Positions 17,813 through 29,025 of a stretch of DNA of 64,000 bases are shown here, piece by piece. The position numbers were made by a program, and so were the translations under genes. How positions within the stretch are numbered: position 1 is the first letter of the stretch; each line of letters begins with the position of its first letter. Source of the DNA: an uncultured Gammaproteobacteria bacterium (GTDB lineage: Bacteria; Pseudomonadota; Gammaproteobacteria; Arenicellales; JAANXG01); contig CAMYMN010000014.1 in assembly GCA_947259395.1 (NCBI GenBank), forward strand, positions 5,693 to 69,692. The letters run 5' to 3'. A model generated the notes under the pieces. It searched no databases and had not been told where the DNA came from. It was given only the letters and a program-made list of their open reading frames with translations.

Positions 17813-18481
17813 ATGTCCGGACAAATACTAATCGGATGCCGAGGTTGGAAACACGATGAATGGAGGCCGGAATTCTATCCCGAGGATCTTCCTGCGGATT
17901 GGCGCTTTTGCTACTACAGTAATGAGATTCGTAGCGTGTTGGTGCCGTTCGGCGACATCTACGATGACGACGCGCGCCAGTGGCGGGAAGATTGTGACGA
18001 TGCGTTCCGTTTCGTCTTCGAGTGTCCGATCCACAGTTCAGACGTTGCAAACCGAGGTGGCGATTTGCAGTACCTGATGCGACATATTCAACCTGTTATT
18101 AGCCGCACCGCCGCAATCTTAATTTCGGTGTCGGACGATGGCGAGTGTTCGGCATCTAATCTTCAGCAACTGTCGGAAGTGGCGTCAGGCGTTCCATTGT
18201 GTGTCGACCTGTCTGGCACCAAGAATAAGGACCAGTGGCTCACAGCGTTAAAGCAGCTGGAGGTCGGGCAAGTGTGGCGTTCCCCCTGCGTCCCTTCGTT
18301 GCCGTTCGAGGGTTTCCAGGTCTCGTTAGTGGAGGATGCCGAGTTACCAACGCTGCGCAAGATACTGGAAAGTCTAAATACTTATGCGCCGCGCGGTGCT
18401 GCCGTGTTCTTTACTAACACCGACACGGCGCTGAATATGGCCCGACAGGCGCGATCCATGGCGGAGATCATGGGTATATAG
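17813..18481 (+). CDS. DUF72 (YecE-like) family protein
   Basis: The family is a TIM-barrel-like fold of unknown function. The 222-residue product begins with the family's N-terminal signature, here IGCRGWKHDEWRPEFYPEDL. An FCYYSNEIRSV segment follows at the second strand. The protein is shorter than most members (often 240-290 residues) and the C-terminal part is poorly conserved, so it may be a divergent branch. The ATG at 17813 is preferred over a TTG 9 bp earlier. It lies 89 bp before mlaF and is probably transcribed separately. Confidence 0.75.
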   Translation: MSGQILIGCRGWKHDEWRPEFYPEDLPADWRFCYYSNEIRSVLVPFGDIYDDDARQWREDCDDAFRFVFECPIHSSDVANRGGDLQYLMRHIQPVISRTAAILISVSDDGECSASNLQQLSEVASGVPLCVDLSGTKNKDQWLTALKQLEVGQVWRSPCVPSLPFEGFQVSLVEDAELPTLRKILESLNTYAPRGAAVFFTNTDTALNMARQARSMAEIMGI

Positions 18482-18570
18482 ATAGTCTTTTTTCAATATC
18501 AAGCCGGTACTTGTCTGTTAGAATCCAGGCCCCCGATGTTACTGGTCTTTAAGATTAACGAGCTAGATTT

Positions 18571-19398
18571 GTGTCGCAACACGATAAATCACACGACCCT
18601 CTAATCGAGATTCGTGACGTGGGTTTTGCGTTCGGGGATCACCGGGTCTATGACGGCCTGAACATGAATATCCCACGGGGTAAAGTTACCGCTATTATGG
18701 GCCCGAGCGGCTGTGGCAAATCCACGTTGCTGAATTTTATAGGTGGGCGGTTAACACCAGACAATGGAGACATCAGAGTCAACGATGTATCGGTACCGTC
18801 GCTCAACCGACGAGACTTGTACGCGTTGCGAAGACAGATGGGCATGATGTTTCAAAGTAGCGCCTTGCTCACCGACTTGAATGTCTTCGAAAACGTAGCG
18901 TTTCCGATCCGTGAACACACCGAATTGCCGGATGAATTAGTGAAGAATTTGGTGTTGTCCAAACTGCAGATGGTGGGACTTCGGGGTGCGCGCCAGCTGA
19001 TGCCGGCTGAACTTTCGGGCGGTATGACCAGGCGCGTAGCATTGGCCCGCGCCATTGCCCTAGACCCAATGTTGGTAATGTATGATGAACCGTTTACCGG
19101 TCTAGATCCAATCTCGCTGGGTGTGATCGTGAAACTGATCCGCGAAGTTAACGACGCGCTGAACATGACTTCGGTAGTGGTAACCCATGACGTGGCGGAA
19201 GGATGTAGCATCGCTGATTATGTCTATTTGCTTGGTCATGGAAGGGTGATCGGCGAGGGCACTCCGGAGCAGATGAACGCAACCCAGTTTCCGGAGGTTC
19301 GGCAATTCATGGATGGGCTGCCGGACGGCCCGGTAGCCTATCATTACCCAGCCCGCGACTATAAAGAGGACTTATTTCAGGAATGGCCGGATGACTAG
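18571..19398 (+). CDS. mlaF: Mla phospholipid transport ATPase MlaF
   Basis: ATPase of the MlaFEDB complex that moves phospholipids between the inner membrane and periplasmic MlaC, preserving outer-membrane lipid asymmetry. The 275-residue product has Walker A GPSGCGKST, signature LSGGMTRRVALARAI, Walker B MVMYDEPFTGLDP and switch His VVTHDVAE. The start is GTG at 18571. Its stop overlaps mlaE by 8 bp. It is the first gene of mlaFEDCB. Confidence 0.96.
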   Translation: MSQHDKSHDPLIEIRDVGFAFGDHRVYDGLNMNIPRGKVTAIMGPSGCGKSTLLNFIGGRLTPDNGDIRVNDVSVPSLNRRDLYALRRQMGMMFQSSALLTDLNVFENVAFPIREHTELPDELVKNLVLSKLQMVGLRGARQLMPAELSGGMTRRVALARAIALDPMLVMYDEPFTGLDPISLGVIVKLIREVNDALNMTSVVVTHDVAEGCSIADYVYLLGHGRVIGEGTPEQMNATQFPEVRQFMDGLPDGPVAYHYPARDYKEDLFQEWPDD

Positions 19399-20170
19399 CA
19401 TTCGGGGTTTGGGGCGGTGGGTGATCAACAGTGTCCTGCGTTTGGGTCGCGCCACTGTGTTTCTAACGGCCACGTTGCTGGGCGTAGTTTTGATCCTGCG
19501 CCGTTTTCGCTTAATAGTGCAACAAGTGTTCGCTGTCGGTGTACTCACCGTGCTCATCATTGTCGTGTCGGGTCTGTTTGTCGGCATGGTGTTGGGCCTG
19601 CAGGGGTACAACACGCTGGTGGATTTCGGCGCTGAGTCATCGTTGGGGTTAGTGGTGGCGTTGTCACTTACCCGCGAACTGGGGCCCGTGTTGACTGCTT
19701 TGTTGTTTGCCGGACGGGCCGGCTCGGCATTAACCGCTGAGATCGGGTTGATGAAGGCAACATCGCAATTGGCGGGTATGGAAATGATGGCCGTAGATCC
19801 CATCGAACGGGTAATGGCGCCACGATTCCTGGCGGGTTTTGTAGCTATGCCGTTGCTCGCCGCGATGTTTACCGCCATCGGGGTTTTGGGTGGGTATCTC
19901 ATCGGAGTCGGATTGCTCGGTGTAGACAGCGGTGTTTACTGGACATCGATGCAGGAAGGTGTTGATGTGTATGACGACATACTCAATGGTGTAATGAAAA
20001 GCGTGGTTTTTGGATTTGTGGTAACCTGGATCGCGGTGTTTGAGGGGTACGATGCGGTACCGACCTCTGAAGGCGTGAGCCGCGCAACAACCCGGACCGT
20101 TGTCATTGCATCGTTGGCCGTGCTAGGACTCGACTTCATTTTAACGTCATTAATGTTCAGCGAGGTATGA
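19391..20170 (+). CDS. mlaE: Mla phospholipid transport permease MlaE
   Basis: Integral membrane subunit of MlaFEDB. The 259-residue protein has about five or six hydrophobic segments. It carries the MlaE-family stretch FVGMVLGLQGYNTLVDFGAE and ALLFAGRAGSALTAEIGLMK, the loop that contacts the ATPase. The start overlaps the end of mlaF, consistent with co-translation of the core complex. Confidence 0.96.
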   Translation: MTSIRGLGRWVINSVLRLGRATVFLTATLLGVVLILRRFRLIVQQVFAVGVLTVLIIVVSGLFVGMVLGLQGYNTLVDFGAESSLGLVVALSLTRELGPVLTALLFAGRAGSALTAEIGLMKATSQLAGMEMMAVDPIERVMAPRFLAGFVAMPLLAAMFTAIGVLGGYLIGVGLLGVDSGVYWTSMQEGVDVYDDILNGVMKSVVFGFVVTWIAVFEGYDAVPTSEGVSRATTRTVVIASLAVLGLDFILTSLMFSEV

Positions 20171-20173
20171 GCC

Positions 20174-20638
20174 ATGAGCAGGAATGCACTTGAATTATGG
20201 GTAGGTTTGTTTGTTGTCGCCGGGCTTGCGGCATTAGCGATGTTGGCGCTACGAGTCGGAAATCTGAGTACGGTTAACGTTACCGACGCTTATAAAGTCA
20301 CCGCGAGCTTTGGAAACGTGGGCGGTTTGAATGTCAAAGCACCGGTCACTATGGCAGGGGTAAAGATCGGGCGCGTTTCGAATATTCAGATCGATCGTGA
20401 GGACTACAGCGCAATCGTTGAGTTTAGCATTGACCGACGGTACAACAACCTTCCAACCGATACCAGCGCAGCGATACTGACGTCCGGTCTGTTAGGGGCC
20501 CAATATGTTGGTCTTGAACCCGGGGGCGAAGATACCTATCTTAAACAAGGTGACCGAATCGAAATAACTCAGTCCGCCGTGGTGCTGGAACAGTTGATAG
20601 GTCAAATGCTGTTCAGCAAGGCGCAGGGAGATGGTTAA
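20174..20638 (+). CDS. mlaD: MCE-domain lipid-binding protein MlaD
   Basis: Anchored periplasmic subunit whose MCE domains form a hexameric ring with a lipid channel above MlaE. The 154-residue product has one N-terminal helix (LWVGLFVVAGLAALAMLAL) and an MCE domain at about 38-115 (GLNVKAPVTMAGVKIGRV). The tail is short, as is usual for MlaD. It starts 3 bp after mlaE and ends immediately before the mlaC start. Confidence 0.95.
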   Translation: MSRNALELWVGLFVVAGLAALAMLALRVGNLSTVNVTDAYKVTASFGNVGGLNVKAPVTMAGVKIGRVSNIQIDREDYSAIVEFSIDRRYNNLPTDTSAAILTSGLLGAQYVGLEPGGEDTYLKQGDRIEITQSAVVLEQLIGQMLFSKAQGDG

Positions 20639-21253
20639 ATGAACAGACAGTTGTATTCCTTTATTCTGTTTGCAGTTGTAGCGCTGTTTAATCTCAGCGC
20701 TGCGGCGACAATTATGCCCGATGTGTTGGTCAAACAAACAACGGATAAATTGCTGTCTGAGTTAACTTCCAATCGCAACGTATTGCAGGTGGATAGCGGT
20801 AAGTTATACCAGTTGGTAGATGAGGTGATACTTCCTCATTTCGACTTCAAACGTATGTCACAACTGGTATTAGGTAAATACTGGCGCACGGCGAATAATG
20901 AGCAAAGGGAACAATTTACAGAGCAGTTCAAGAATTTACTGGTGCGCACTTATGCGACGGCGCTATTCGAATACACCGGGCAGAAGATCGTGTATAAACC
21001 GTTTCGCTTGAAGCAGGGCGCGACTCGAGCAGTGGTCAAAACTGAAATTCTGCAGCATGAAGGACCAAAGATACCGTTTCACTACTCTTTAAAACTAAAC
21101 GAAAGTGGAGCGTGGAAGATCTTTGATATTCGGGTCGACGGCATCAGTTTGGTCACTAACTACCGCACTTCGTACGGGCAAATGATACAGAATAATGGTA
21201 TTGAATCGCTGATATCTTCGCTCGCGGACAAAAATAAAACGCTCGCCCAGTGA
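20639..21253 (+). CDS. mlaC: Periplasmic phospholipid carrier MlaC
   Basis: Soluble shuttle that carries phospholipid between the outer-membrane MlaA complex and inner-membrane MlaFEDB. The 204-residue protein has a signal peptide (SFILFAVVALFNLSAAA) and the Ttg2D/MlaC fold, with the typical segment VDEVILPHFDFKRMSQLVLG. The C-terminal motif IFDIRVDGISLVTNYR is also typical. It follows mlaD without a gap and overlaps mlaB by 4 bp. Confidence 0.95.
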   Translation: MNRQLYSFILFAVVALFNLSAAATIMPDVLVKQTTDKLLSELTSNRNVLQVDSGKLYQLVDEVILPHFDFKRMSQLVLGKYWRTANNEQREQFTEQFKNLLVRTYATALFEYTGQKIVYKPFRLKQGATRAVVKTEILQHEGPKIPFHYSLKLNESGAWKIFDIRVDGISLVTNYRTSYGQMIQNNGIESLISSLADKNKTLAQ

Positions 21254-21549
21254 TGCCCCAGTTGACACAGGAGTCCTCTGGCGACTACTCGCTGACCGGT
21301 GCGCTGAATTTCAACACTGTGACTGCGCTCTACCACGAGGCGCAGATCGATATGAGTAACAATCAAGTGTCCGTGAGTTTGCGTCATGTAGATCAAAGCG
21401 ACAGCGCCGGGTTAGCGTTGTTGGTGGAATGGGTACGAGTGGCTGATAAACGTCGGTGTAGTTTACGGTACACCGATATTCCCACCCATTTGCAAACCCT
21501 AATCGACGTGACTGGATTACGCTCCGTCCTCAATCAGGCAGCTACCTAG
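21250..21549 (+). CDS. mlaB: STAS-domain protein MlaB
   Basis: Cytoplasmic STAS subunit that binds MlaF and is needed for ATPase assembly. The 99-residue protein has the STAS core with the conserved Asp-Ser pair in VDQSDSAGLALLVEW. The ATG overlaps the mlaC stop. It is the last gene of the mlaFEDCB operon; 365 bp without a gene follow. Confidence 0.9.
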   Translation: MMPQLTQESSGDYSLTGALNFNTVTALYHEAQIDMSNNQVSVSLRHVDQSDSAGLALLVEWVRVADKRRCSLRYTDIPTHLQTLIDVTGLRSVLNQAAT

Positions 21550-21914
21550 CAACGCCTGCCCCGGAGTGCGCGCCCCGGCCATTGTACAGTGGAGCAAGCC
21601 GTTGGACCAAGCAAGTACCATCTGCGGAATGCCGTAACTGCGGTTGGAGCCGGTAGTTGGGTGTCAACGCAGTGCGGGCTGGATGTTGTTGACCCGGTAC
21701 TATTATTCATGTGACTTGGTAACAATCGAACTAGAGAATAGTGACTTCGGTCCCTTTATTATCATGTGCTGCGCACTCCTCATTATTAGGGAATCTCAGC
21801 GTTATCAATATCGTCCCCGCGCGGGGTACAGCCGCCCGACCCTGCGACTTTGCGCAGCACAGGTCCCTCGCCATTGTCCGGGGTCCTTGTTGCGATATAT
21901 GGACCGAGTAATAC
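21550..21914. other. Intergenic region between mlaB and the ABC exporter
   Basis: No gene is seen. It contains a self-complementary CCCCGC-GCGGGG at 21815-21826 that lacks a T-run and so is not a clear terminator. Weak open frames here show no recognisable protein features. Confidence 0.3.
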
Positions 21915-22847
21915 ATGGCTGCTGATCCTGCTGTTTCCATAGAAAATCTGCACAAACGTTTCGGTGCGTTGCACGCACTCAAGGGGATTGATTTTTCAAT
22001 TGGGCGGGGAGAGTTTTTCGGCTTACTTGGACCGAACGGTGCCGGTAAGTCGACATTGATTAATTGTCTCGCAGGGCTGGTGCGGCCTGACTCAGGACGA
22101 TTGTCCGTAATGGGTCATGATGTGGTCACCCAATATCGTCGCACCCGACGCTTGCTGGGTGTGGTCCCGCAGGAACTCGTCTACGATCCGTTCTTTCAAG
22201 TACGTGAGGCATTGCAATTTCAGGCGGGTTACTTCGGGCTGGGCAAAGAAAATAACGACTGGATCGAGGAATTACTAATAACACTTAACCTCGCTGACCG
22301 GGCGACGACTAACATGCGCGCGCTGTCGGGAGGTATGAAACGTCGGGTACTCATCGGACAAGCATTGGTGCACAAACCACCAGTAGTAGTGTTAGACGAG
22401 CCTACCGCCGGTGTGGATGTAGAACTGCGCCAGGCGTTATGGAGATTCATAAAACGGTTACACAGCGAGGGTCACACCATCGTGCTTACTACACATTATT
22501 TGGAGGAAGCGGAGAATCTGTGCGAACGCATTGCCATTCTGGACCACGGAGCGGCAGTGGCTCTGGAGACCAAATCTGAATTGCTGGCTCGGGGAATTTG
22601 TCGCAGTCTACACATCTTCGCTTCACACAAGATCGAGACGCTGCCTGATCAGATTCGGGCAAAGGTACAGTATATAAATGGTCATTCTATGGCGCTTCGT
22701 CTGCGTAAAGACAAAGATTCCATTGTGTCCGTATTAGACGCTATTCGTGACGCTGGAATCGACATCATCGATATCCAAGTTGAAGAGGACAAACTCGAAG
22801 ATGTGTTTGTTCAACTGACCGGCGAGCGTGACGAGCGTGGAGTCTGA
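21915..22847 (+). CDS. yadG: ABC-2 type exporter ATPase (YadG-like)
   Basis: ATPase of a two-gene ABC-2 exporter; substrate unknown. The 310-residue product has Walker A GPNGAGKST, signature LSGGMKRRVLIGQAL, Walker B VVVLDEPTAGVD and a switch His in LTTHYLEEAE. The C-terminal 90 residues form the domain usual for drug- or polysaccharide-type ABC-2 ATPases. It precedes its permease by one base. Location beside mla and murA is common in Gammaproteobacteria. Confidence 0.92.
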   Translation: MAADPAVSIENLHKRFGALHALKGIDFSIGRGEFFGLLGPNGAGKSTLINCLAGLVRPDSGRLSVMGHDVVTQYRRTRRLLGVVPQELVYDPFFQVREALQFQAGYFGLGKENNDWIEELLITLNLADRATTNMRALSGGMKRRVLIGQALVHKPPVVVLDEPTAGVDVELRQALWRFIKRLHSEGHTIVLTTHYLEEAENLCERIAILDHGAAVALETKSELLARGICRSLHIFASHKIETLPDQIRAKVQYINGHSMALRLRKDKDSIVSVLDAIRDAGIDIIDIQVEEDKLEDVFVQLTGERDERGV

Positions 22848-22848
22848 T

Positions 22849-23604
22849 ATGTACGGCGTATATACCTTGTTCTCCAAAGAGGTATTACGTTTTTGGAAAG
22901 TTGCGTTTCAGACGGTGTTGGCGCCAGTGATTACCGCACTGCTGTATCTGGTTGTGTTTTCACATGTGCTGGAAGATCGTGTGAAGGTGTTTGAGGGTGT
23001 GGATTACACGGCGTTCTTGATTCCTGGATTAATGATGATGTCGGTGATTCAGAATGCCTTTGCAAACAGTTCATCGAGCTTGATTCAATCTAAAGTAACC
23101 GGAAACATCGTTTTCCTTCTTCTCACGCCGTTATCACACTTTGAACTATTTATCGGATATATTGCGGCGGCGGTGGTGCGCGGTTTTACTGTCGGTGCAG
23201 GGGTGTTTCTATTAGCCGTTTTCTACGTTCAGGTACCGGTACATAGTGTCGTTGTTATCATCGGTTTTGCCATATTGAGCAGTGGCGTATTGGCGGTGAT
23301 GGGCGTGATCGCAGGTATATGGGCAGAGAAATTCGATCAGCTCGCTGCGTTTCAGAACTTTATCATTATGCCGTTGTCTTTCTTGAGCGGGGTCTTTTAC
23401 TCGATTCATTCATTACCGCCGTTTTGGCAAACGCTGTCCCATTTCAACCCGTTTTTTTATATGATCGACGGCTTCAGATACGGATTTTTTGGTCAATCGG
23501 ACATGGCGATCGAGGTTAGTTTTCTGGTCGTTGTGACTGCTCTGGTTGTGTTGTCGACATTGACCTTGGCGCTGCTCAAGAGCGGCTATAAACTGCGTGC
23601 CTGA
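22849..23604 (+). CDS. yadH: ABC-2 type exporter permease (YadH-like)
   Basis: Membrane subunit paired with the preceding ATPase. From the ATG at 22849, one base after the ATPase stop, it is 251 residues with six hydrophobic segments. The ABC-2 membrane signature around MPLSFLSGVFYSIHSLPPFW is present, as is the conserved HFNPFFYMIDGFRYGFFG. An in-frame start 21 bp earlier is less likely. Confidence 0.92.
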   Translation: MYGVYTLFSKEVLRFWKVAFQTVLAPVITALLYLVVFSHVLEDRVKVFEGVDYTAFLIPGLMMMSVIQNAFANSSSSLIQSKVTGNIVFLLLTPLSHFELFIGYIAAAVVRGFTVGAGVFLLAVFYVQVPVHSVVVIIGFAILSSGVLAVMGVIAGIWAEKFDQLAAFQNFIIMPLSFLSGVFYSIHSLPPFWQTLSHFNPFFYMIDGFRYGFFGQSDMAIEVSFLVVVTALVVLSTLTLALLKSGYKLRA

Positions 23605-23685
23605 TGAGTGTGGTGTCTGGTGCGTTGGATAGTGGCCGTGTATGGCAAGGCTAAATTACATGTTCCAGATTGAGAAGATACACCT

Positions 23686-23931
23686 ATGGTAACTCCCGGC
23701 GACATCAAAAATTGGATCGAAAATGGCTTGCAGGATGCTCACGTTGAAATCGATGGCGACGGACACCATTTTAACGCGGTAATTGTTACTCCGCTGTTCG
23801 AGGGCAAATCGCGCATAGCTCAGCACCAACTGGTATATGCGGCGCTGGGCGATAAGATGAAGGCCGAGATCCACGCCTTGTCGATGCGCACGCTGACCCC
23901 CAAAGAATGGCAGCAAGAGCAAGGTGCGTAA
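23686..23931 (+). CDS. ibaG: BolA-family protein IbaG
   Basis: Small BolA-like protein that partners monothiol glutaredoxin in Fe-S or iron handling and acid response. The 81-residue product shows the class II KH-like BolA fold and the signature FEGKSRIAQHQLVYAALG, then IHALSMRTLTP. The conserved His of the Fe-S interface is in the second segment. The next gene but one is murA and the neighbour is grxD, which supports a BolA-Grx4 pair. Confidence 0.92.
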   Translation: MVTPGDIKNWIENGLQDAHVEIDGDGHHFNAVIVTPLFEGKSRIAQHQLVYAALGDKMKAEIHALSMRTLTPKEWQQEQGA

Positions 23932-23988
23932 GCGAAATTCGGTATAATCGGTAGTAATTCAATAGCAGGTCTAGCGAGGTGAGCAGTA

Positions 23989-24303
23989 ATGACTGTGCAG
24001 GAAAGAATTCAAGAAACAATCAAGAGCAACGATGTGGTGCTTTTCATGAAGGGCTCCCCGGAGTTTCCACAATGCGGATTCTCAGGACAGGCGGTTCAGG
24101 TGCTCACCGCCTGTGGGGTTGAGTTTGCGTCAGTTGATGTGTTGTCAGATCCTGATATACGGGAAGGTATTAAACAATATTCAAACTGGCCAACAATTCC
24201 CCAGCTATATGTGAACGGTGAGTTTATAGGCGGTAGCGACATCATGTTGGAGATGTACCAAAAAGGTGAGCTACAGACGAAACTGTCCGCCATGGGCGGT
24301 TAA
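23989..24303 (+). CDS. grxD: Monothiol glutaredoxin Grx4
   Basis: Fe-S cluster carrier or chaperone of the CGFS class. The 104-residue protein has the active-site motif QCGFSGQAV near residue 29. Glutathione-binding residues are seen in NWPTIPQLYVNGEFIGGSDI. A good ribosome-binding site (GAGGTGAGC) lies before the ATG. It is followed by a hairpin terminator and lies beside its likely partner ibaG. Confidence 0.95.
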   Translation: MTVQERIQETIKSNDVVLFMKGSPEFPQCGFSGQAVQVLTACGVEFASVDVLSDPDIREGIKQYSNWPTIPQLYVNGEFIGGSDIMLEMYQKGELQTKLSAMGG

Positions 24304-24328
24304 ACGGCAACAGCCAGTATTACACGCG

Positions 24329-24365
24329 AAAGGCTGCCATGAACATGAGGTGGCCTTTTGTTTTG
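24329..24365 (+). terminator. Rho-independent terminator after grxD
   Basis: Arms AAAGGC and GCCTTT flank a loop with a small bulge, with two more pairs (CA/TG) inside, followed by TTTTGTTTTG. It sits 26 bp after the grxD stop and 38 bp before murA, separating the two units. Confidence 0.65.
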
Positions 24366-24402
24366 TATACCAACTCTGATAATTGGTGCGGCGAATTTAT
24401 AA

Positions 24403-25701
<1,299 letters not shown>

Positions 25702-25824
25702 TGTTTGGGTTAGGGGCATAGCGGCGCGCACGTACCCTGAGGTCGCTGGTATACGGATCGAGTTTGAAAGATTAGTTCCATCGTACATGACATCAAGACG
25801 GCAACATCAGCGTACTGTTGTCCG

Positions 25825-25850
25825 TTGACAACTTAACGTGGGTATAAAAT
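25825..25850 (+). promoter_or_regulatory. Candidate promoter of the his operon
   Basis: In the murA-hisD gap a perfect TTGACA (25825-25830) and a TATAAA (25843-25848) occur, but only 12 bp separate them, too short for a standard pair. An alternative -35, TTGTCC at 25818, gives 19 bp. A promoter just before hisD is expected because hisG is absent. The exact elements are uncertain. Confidence 0.3.
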
Positions 25851-25898
25851 CTCAGTATCTTAAGGCCCATATCATCATCTCGCGGATCGGATTGAGTA

Positions 25899-27257
25899 AT
25901 GGCTACTCTACTTCACGAACTTAATGTTGCGGACAGCGATTTCGATGCTCGCTTGAATGAACTGCTCACTCGCGACGGAGGTTATGGCTCCGAGGTTGAG
26001 ACAACAGTCCGCGAGATCATAAAAAAAGTCCGCGACCACGGTGATGCAGCCTTGCTGGAATATACCCGTCGCTTCGATCACGTAGACGCCGCCCGAGTGC
26101 TCGACCTCGAACTGCCCAAGCAACGATCGATGGCGGTGTTGGGAGGCTTGGATCCAGTGCAAAAATCGGCGCTCGAGCAGGCGGCGCGACGCATTCGCCG
26201 CTACCACGAGCGCCAACGTCTGGAATCCTGGGAATACGATGAGTCCGATGGCAATACCCTCGGTCAGCGCGTAACGCCCCTGGACCGCGTAGGTATTTAC
26301 GTGCCGGGAGGCCAGGCGGCGTATCCATCGTCGGTGTTGATGAATGCCATTCCGGCGCGAGTGGCGGGCGTTGCGGAGGTCATAATGGTGGTGCCCACAC
26401 CGAATGGCGAGCTCAATGATCTGGTGGTGGCAGCGGCGGCGTTATCGGACGTAGATCGTGTGTTTGGTATCGGTGGCGCCCAGGCGGTGGCTGCGCTGGC
26501 TTACGGGACTGACACTGTGCCGGCAGTGGATAAGGTCGTCGGACCAGGCAACATATACGTCGCCACTGCCAAGAGACTGGTATACGGCCAGGTCGGGATC
26601 GACATGATCGCCGGTCCGTCGGAGGTCGTCGTGGTATGTGATGATAGCGTTGATCCCGATTGGGTGGCGATGGACATGTTCGCGCAGGCGGAACACGATG
26701 AGTTGGCCCAATCCATTGTGATAAGCACTGAAGCGTCGATGCTCACGAAGGTCAAAGCCGCGATCGAACGGTTGTTGCCGACTATGGAGCGCGAGTCCGT
26801 CATACGCGCGGCATTGACTGGGCAGGGCGCGTTGATTCATGTGCAGACCTTGGCCCAGGCGGCCGATGTGGTAAATCGAATTGCGCCGGAGCACTTGGAA
26901 TTACTGATGCGCGAAGCACGCGCTTTTGGTGACAAAATACGGCACGCTGGGGCTATTTTCGTGGGCCGATACAGCGCCGAGTCTCTCGGTGACTACTGTG
27001 CGGGACCCAACCACGTACTGCCCACATCGGGAACCGCCAGGTTTAGCTCACCGTTGGGTGTGTATGACTTTCAAAAGCGAACGAGTATCATTGAGTGTTC
27101 CGAGCAAGGTGCTTCCGAATTGGCGCGCACCGCGTCGGTACTTGCGCGTTGCGAGCAGCTAACCGCCCATGCACGCTCGGCAGACTATCGAATCAAGCAA
27201 GACACGTTCACTGACCGGAGAGGCGAACCCGGTGTCAGAGGAAAAAGACAACAGTAG
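25899..27257 (+). CDS. hisD: Histidinol dehydrogenase
   Basis: Zinc enzyme that oxidises histidinol to histidine in two NAD-dependent steps. The 452-residue product has the family segments [38 protein letters not shown] and IDMIAGPSE. The zinc-site region EHDELAQS and [14 protein letters not shown] are also present. It is the first his gene here. Its last 26 bp overlap hisC. Confidence 0.96.
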   Translation: MATLLHELNVADSDFDARLNELLTRDGGYGSEVETTVREIIKKVRDHGDAALLEYTRRFDHVDAARVLDLELPKQRSMAVLGGLDPVQKSALEQAARRIRRYHERQRLESWEYDESDGNTLGQRVTPLDRVGIYVPGGQAAYPSSVLMNAIPARVAGVAEVIMVVPTPNGELNDLVVAAAALSDVDRVFGIGGAQAVAALAYGTDTVPAVDKVVGPGNIYVATAKRLVYGQVGIDMIAGPSEVVVVCDDSVDPDWVAMDMFAQAEHDELAQSIVISTEASMLTKVKAAIERLLPTMERESVIRAALTGQGALIHVQTLAQAADVVNRIAPEHLELLMREARAFGDKIRHAGAIFVGRYSAESLGDYCAGPNHVLPTSGTARFSSPLGVYDFQKRTSIIECSEQGASELARTASVLARCEQLTAHARSADYRIKQDTFTDRRGEPGVRGKRQQ

Positions 27258-28338
27258 ATTAGCGCTCGTCCGCGGCGCGGTGCAATCGTTGCGCGCGTAT
27301 GCGGTTACGGATGCCACCGGCATGATTAAGCTGGACGCAATGGAGAACCCGTATCAGTGGCCGGATGACATGATCCGAACGTGGCAGGAGCAGCTACGGG
27401 CGGTGGAGATGAACCGCTATCCCGACCCTCGGGCCGGCGCGCTGACAGATCGTATTCGCGCGGCGGGTCTGGCGCCCGTAGGGAATACGCTGGTCTTCGG
27501 TAACGGTTCGGATGAGCTGATCCAAATCATCATGTTGACCGTGGGTGGGCACGGGCGCAAGGTGGTGGCGCCGGTGCCGAGCTTCGTGATGTACGAGATG
27601 ATCGCTCGCTTCACCGATACCGAGTTTGTGGGCATACCCTTGCGAGACGATTTTACCTTGGACATCGAGGCAATGATCGCGGGGGTGCGTGAGCACGATC
27701 CCGCAGTGGTTATTCTTGCGTATCCAAACAATCCAAGCGGTAACCTATTCGATCGCGAGGCTATGCTCGAGTTGATTTCAGAGTGCAATGGCTTGGTGGT
27801 CATTGACGAGGCATATCACATCTTTTCCAACGCGAGCTTTATCGATGACCTTGATCAATATGACAATGTGGTGGTGCTGCGCACGCTGTCGAAAATGGGA
27901 TTAGCAGGTCTCCGGCTCGGGTATATGACTGGGCGCAGGGAATGGTTGACTGAGTTTGATAAAGTTCGCTTACCTTTTAATGTGAATGTCCTCACCCAGT
28001 TGACTGCTGAATTCGCCCTGCAACATTATCGAGTTTTCCAGGAACAAGCTGATAGGATATGCCGTGAGCGGAAGCGCGTAGAAAGGATTATGGATAGCCT
28101 GGATAACATCATCCCATATCCGAGTGACGCAAATTTCGTTTTGTTTCGATGCGAAGGATGTGATGCAGAAGAGGTCTATCAAGGATTGCTTCAGCAGCAA
28201 ATTTTGATAAAAAATTTGCATGGTTCCGGCACCGCGTTACAGAATTGCCTGCGCGCAACCGTCGGTAAGACTCACGAGAACGAGGCGTTTTTGAATGCGT
28301 TGAGCTTGTTGGTCACCACAGACTATTCGCTCCAATAG
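27232..28338 (+). CDS. hisC: Histidinol-phosphate aminotransferase
   Basis: PLP-dependent aminotransferase that makes histidinol phosphate from imidazole-acetol phosphate and glutamate. I choose the GTG at 27232, which has GGAGAGG 8 bp upstream and gives 368 residues; a longer frame from 27169 adds residues encoded inside hisD. The PLP lysine is in [16 protein letters not shown], with substrate-site AYPNNPSGN and IDEAYHIF. It overlaps hisD by 26 bp. Confidence 0.94.
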   Translation: MSEEKDNSRLALVRGAVQSLRAYAVTDATGMIKLDAMENPYQWPDDMIRTWQEQLRAVEMNRYPDPRAGALTDRIRAAGLAPVGNTLVFGNGSDELIQIIMLTVGGHGRKVVAPVPSFVMYEMIARFTDTEFVGIPLRDDFTLDIEAMIAGVREHDPAVVILAYPNNPSGNLFDREAMLELISECNGLVVIDEAYHIFSNASFIDDLDQYDNVVVLRTLSKMGLAGLRLGYMTGRREWLTEFDKVRLPFNVNVLTQLTAEFALQHYRVFQEQADRICRERKRVERIMDSLDNIIPYPSDANFVLFRCEGCDAEEVYQGLLQQQILIKNLHGSGTALQNCLRATVGKTHENEAFLNALSLLVTTDYSLQ

Positions 28339-28385
28339 CCCTATATCTGTTACTATTCTCTGGAGTACTTGCCGCTCCAACTTCG

Positions 28386-28979
28386 ATGTCTAACCGCGCC
28401 GCGCAAATCAGCCGCAACACCAAGGAAACCCGGATTACCGCGAAGGTAGATTTGGATGGCTCGGGTGTGCGATCAATAACCACGGGAATTCCGTTTCTGG
28501 AACACATGCTGGATCAAGTGGCTCAACACGGGTTCCTCGATCTGGAAATTCAGGCCGCGGGAGACCTGCACATCGATGCTCATCACACGATTGAGGATAT
28601 CGGTATCACCCTTGGTCAGGCGTTTGCCAAGGCGCTCGGCGATAAGACAGGCATTCGCCGCTATGGTTATGCCTACGTGCCTCTTGATGAAGCGCTAAGC
28701 CGGGTTGTCGTTGATTTTTCCGGCCGGCCAGGGCTGGTGTATGACGTCCGCTATCCACGCGCCCGTGTTGGTGATTTTGATGTCGACTTGATCTATGAAT
28801 TCTTTCAAGGATTTACCAATCACGCTTTGGTTACGGTGCACATCGACAATATACGCGGACGCAACGCACACCACATCGCAGAGACCATTTTTAAGGCCTT
28901 TGGGCGCGCGTTACGTATGGCGTTGGAAATCGATCAACGTCTAGCTGGCGCCCTGCCTTCGACAAAAGGAACGCTGTAG
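28386..28979 (+). CDS. hisB: Imidazoleglycerol-phosphate dehydratase
   Basis: Mn-dependent dehydratase, sixth step of histidine synthesis. At 197 residues it is monofunctional, without the N-terminal phosphatase domain found in E. coli HisB. The two metal-binding repeats are clear: [16 protein letters not shown] and [17 protein letters not shown]. The ATG at 28386 lies 47 bp after hisC. Confidence 0.96.
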   Translation: MSNRAAQISRNTKETRITAKVDLDGSGVRSITTGIPFLEHMLDQVAQHGFLDLEIQAAGDLHIDAHHTIEDIGITLGQAFAKALGDKTGIRRYGYAYVPLDEALSRVVVDFSGRPGLVYDVRYPRARVGDFDVDLIYEFFQGFTNHALVTVHIDNIRGRNAHHIAETIFKAFGRALRMALEIDQRLAGALPSTKGTL

Positions 28980-29025
28980 ATAACAGCGGACAGTTCCGTT
29001 CTAATTTCCTCACTCCGAGCGTTTC

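Noticed and set aside
21815-21826. CCCCGCGCGGGG as a terminator before the ABC exporter genes
   Set aside because: No loop-and-T-run structure; too short to be convincing.
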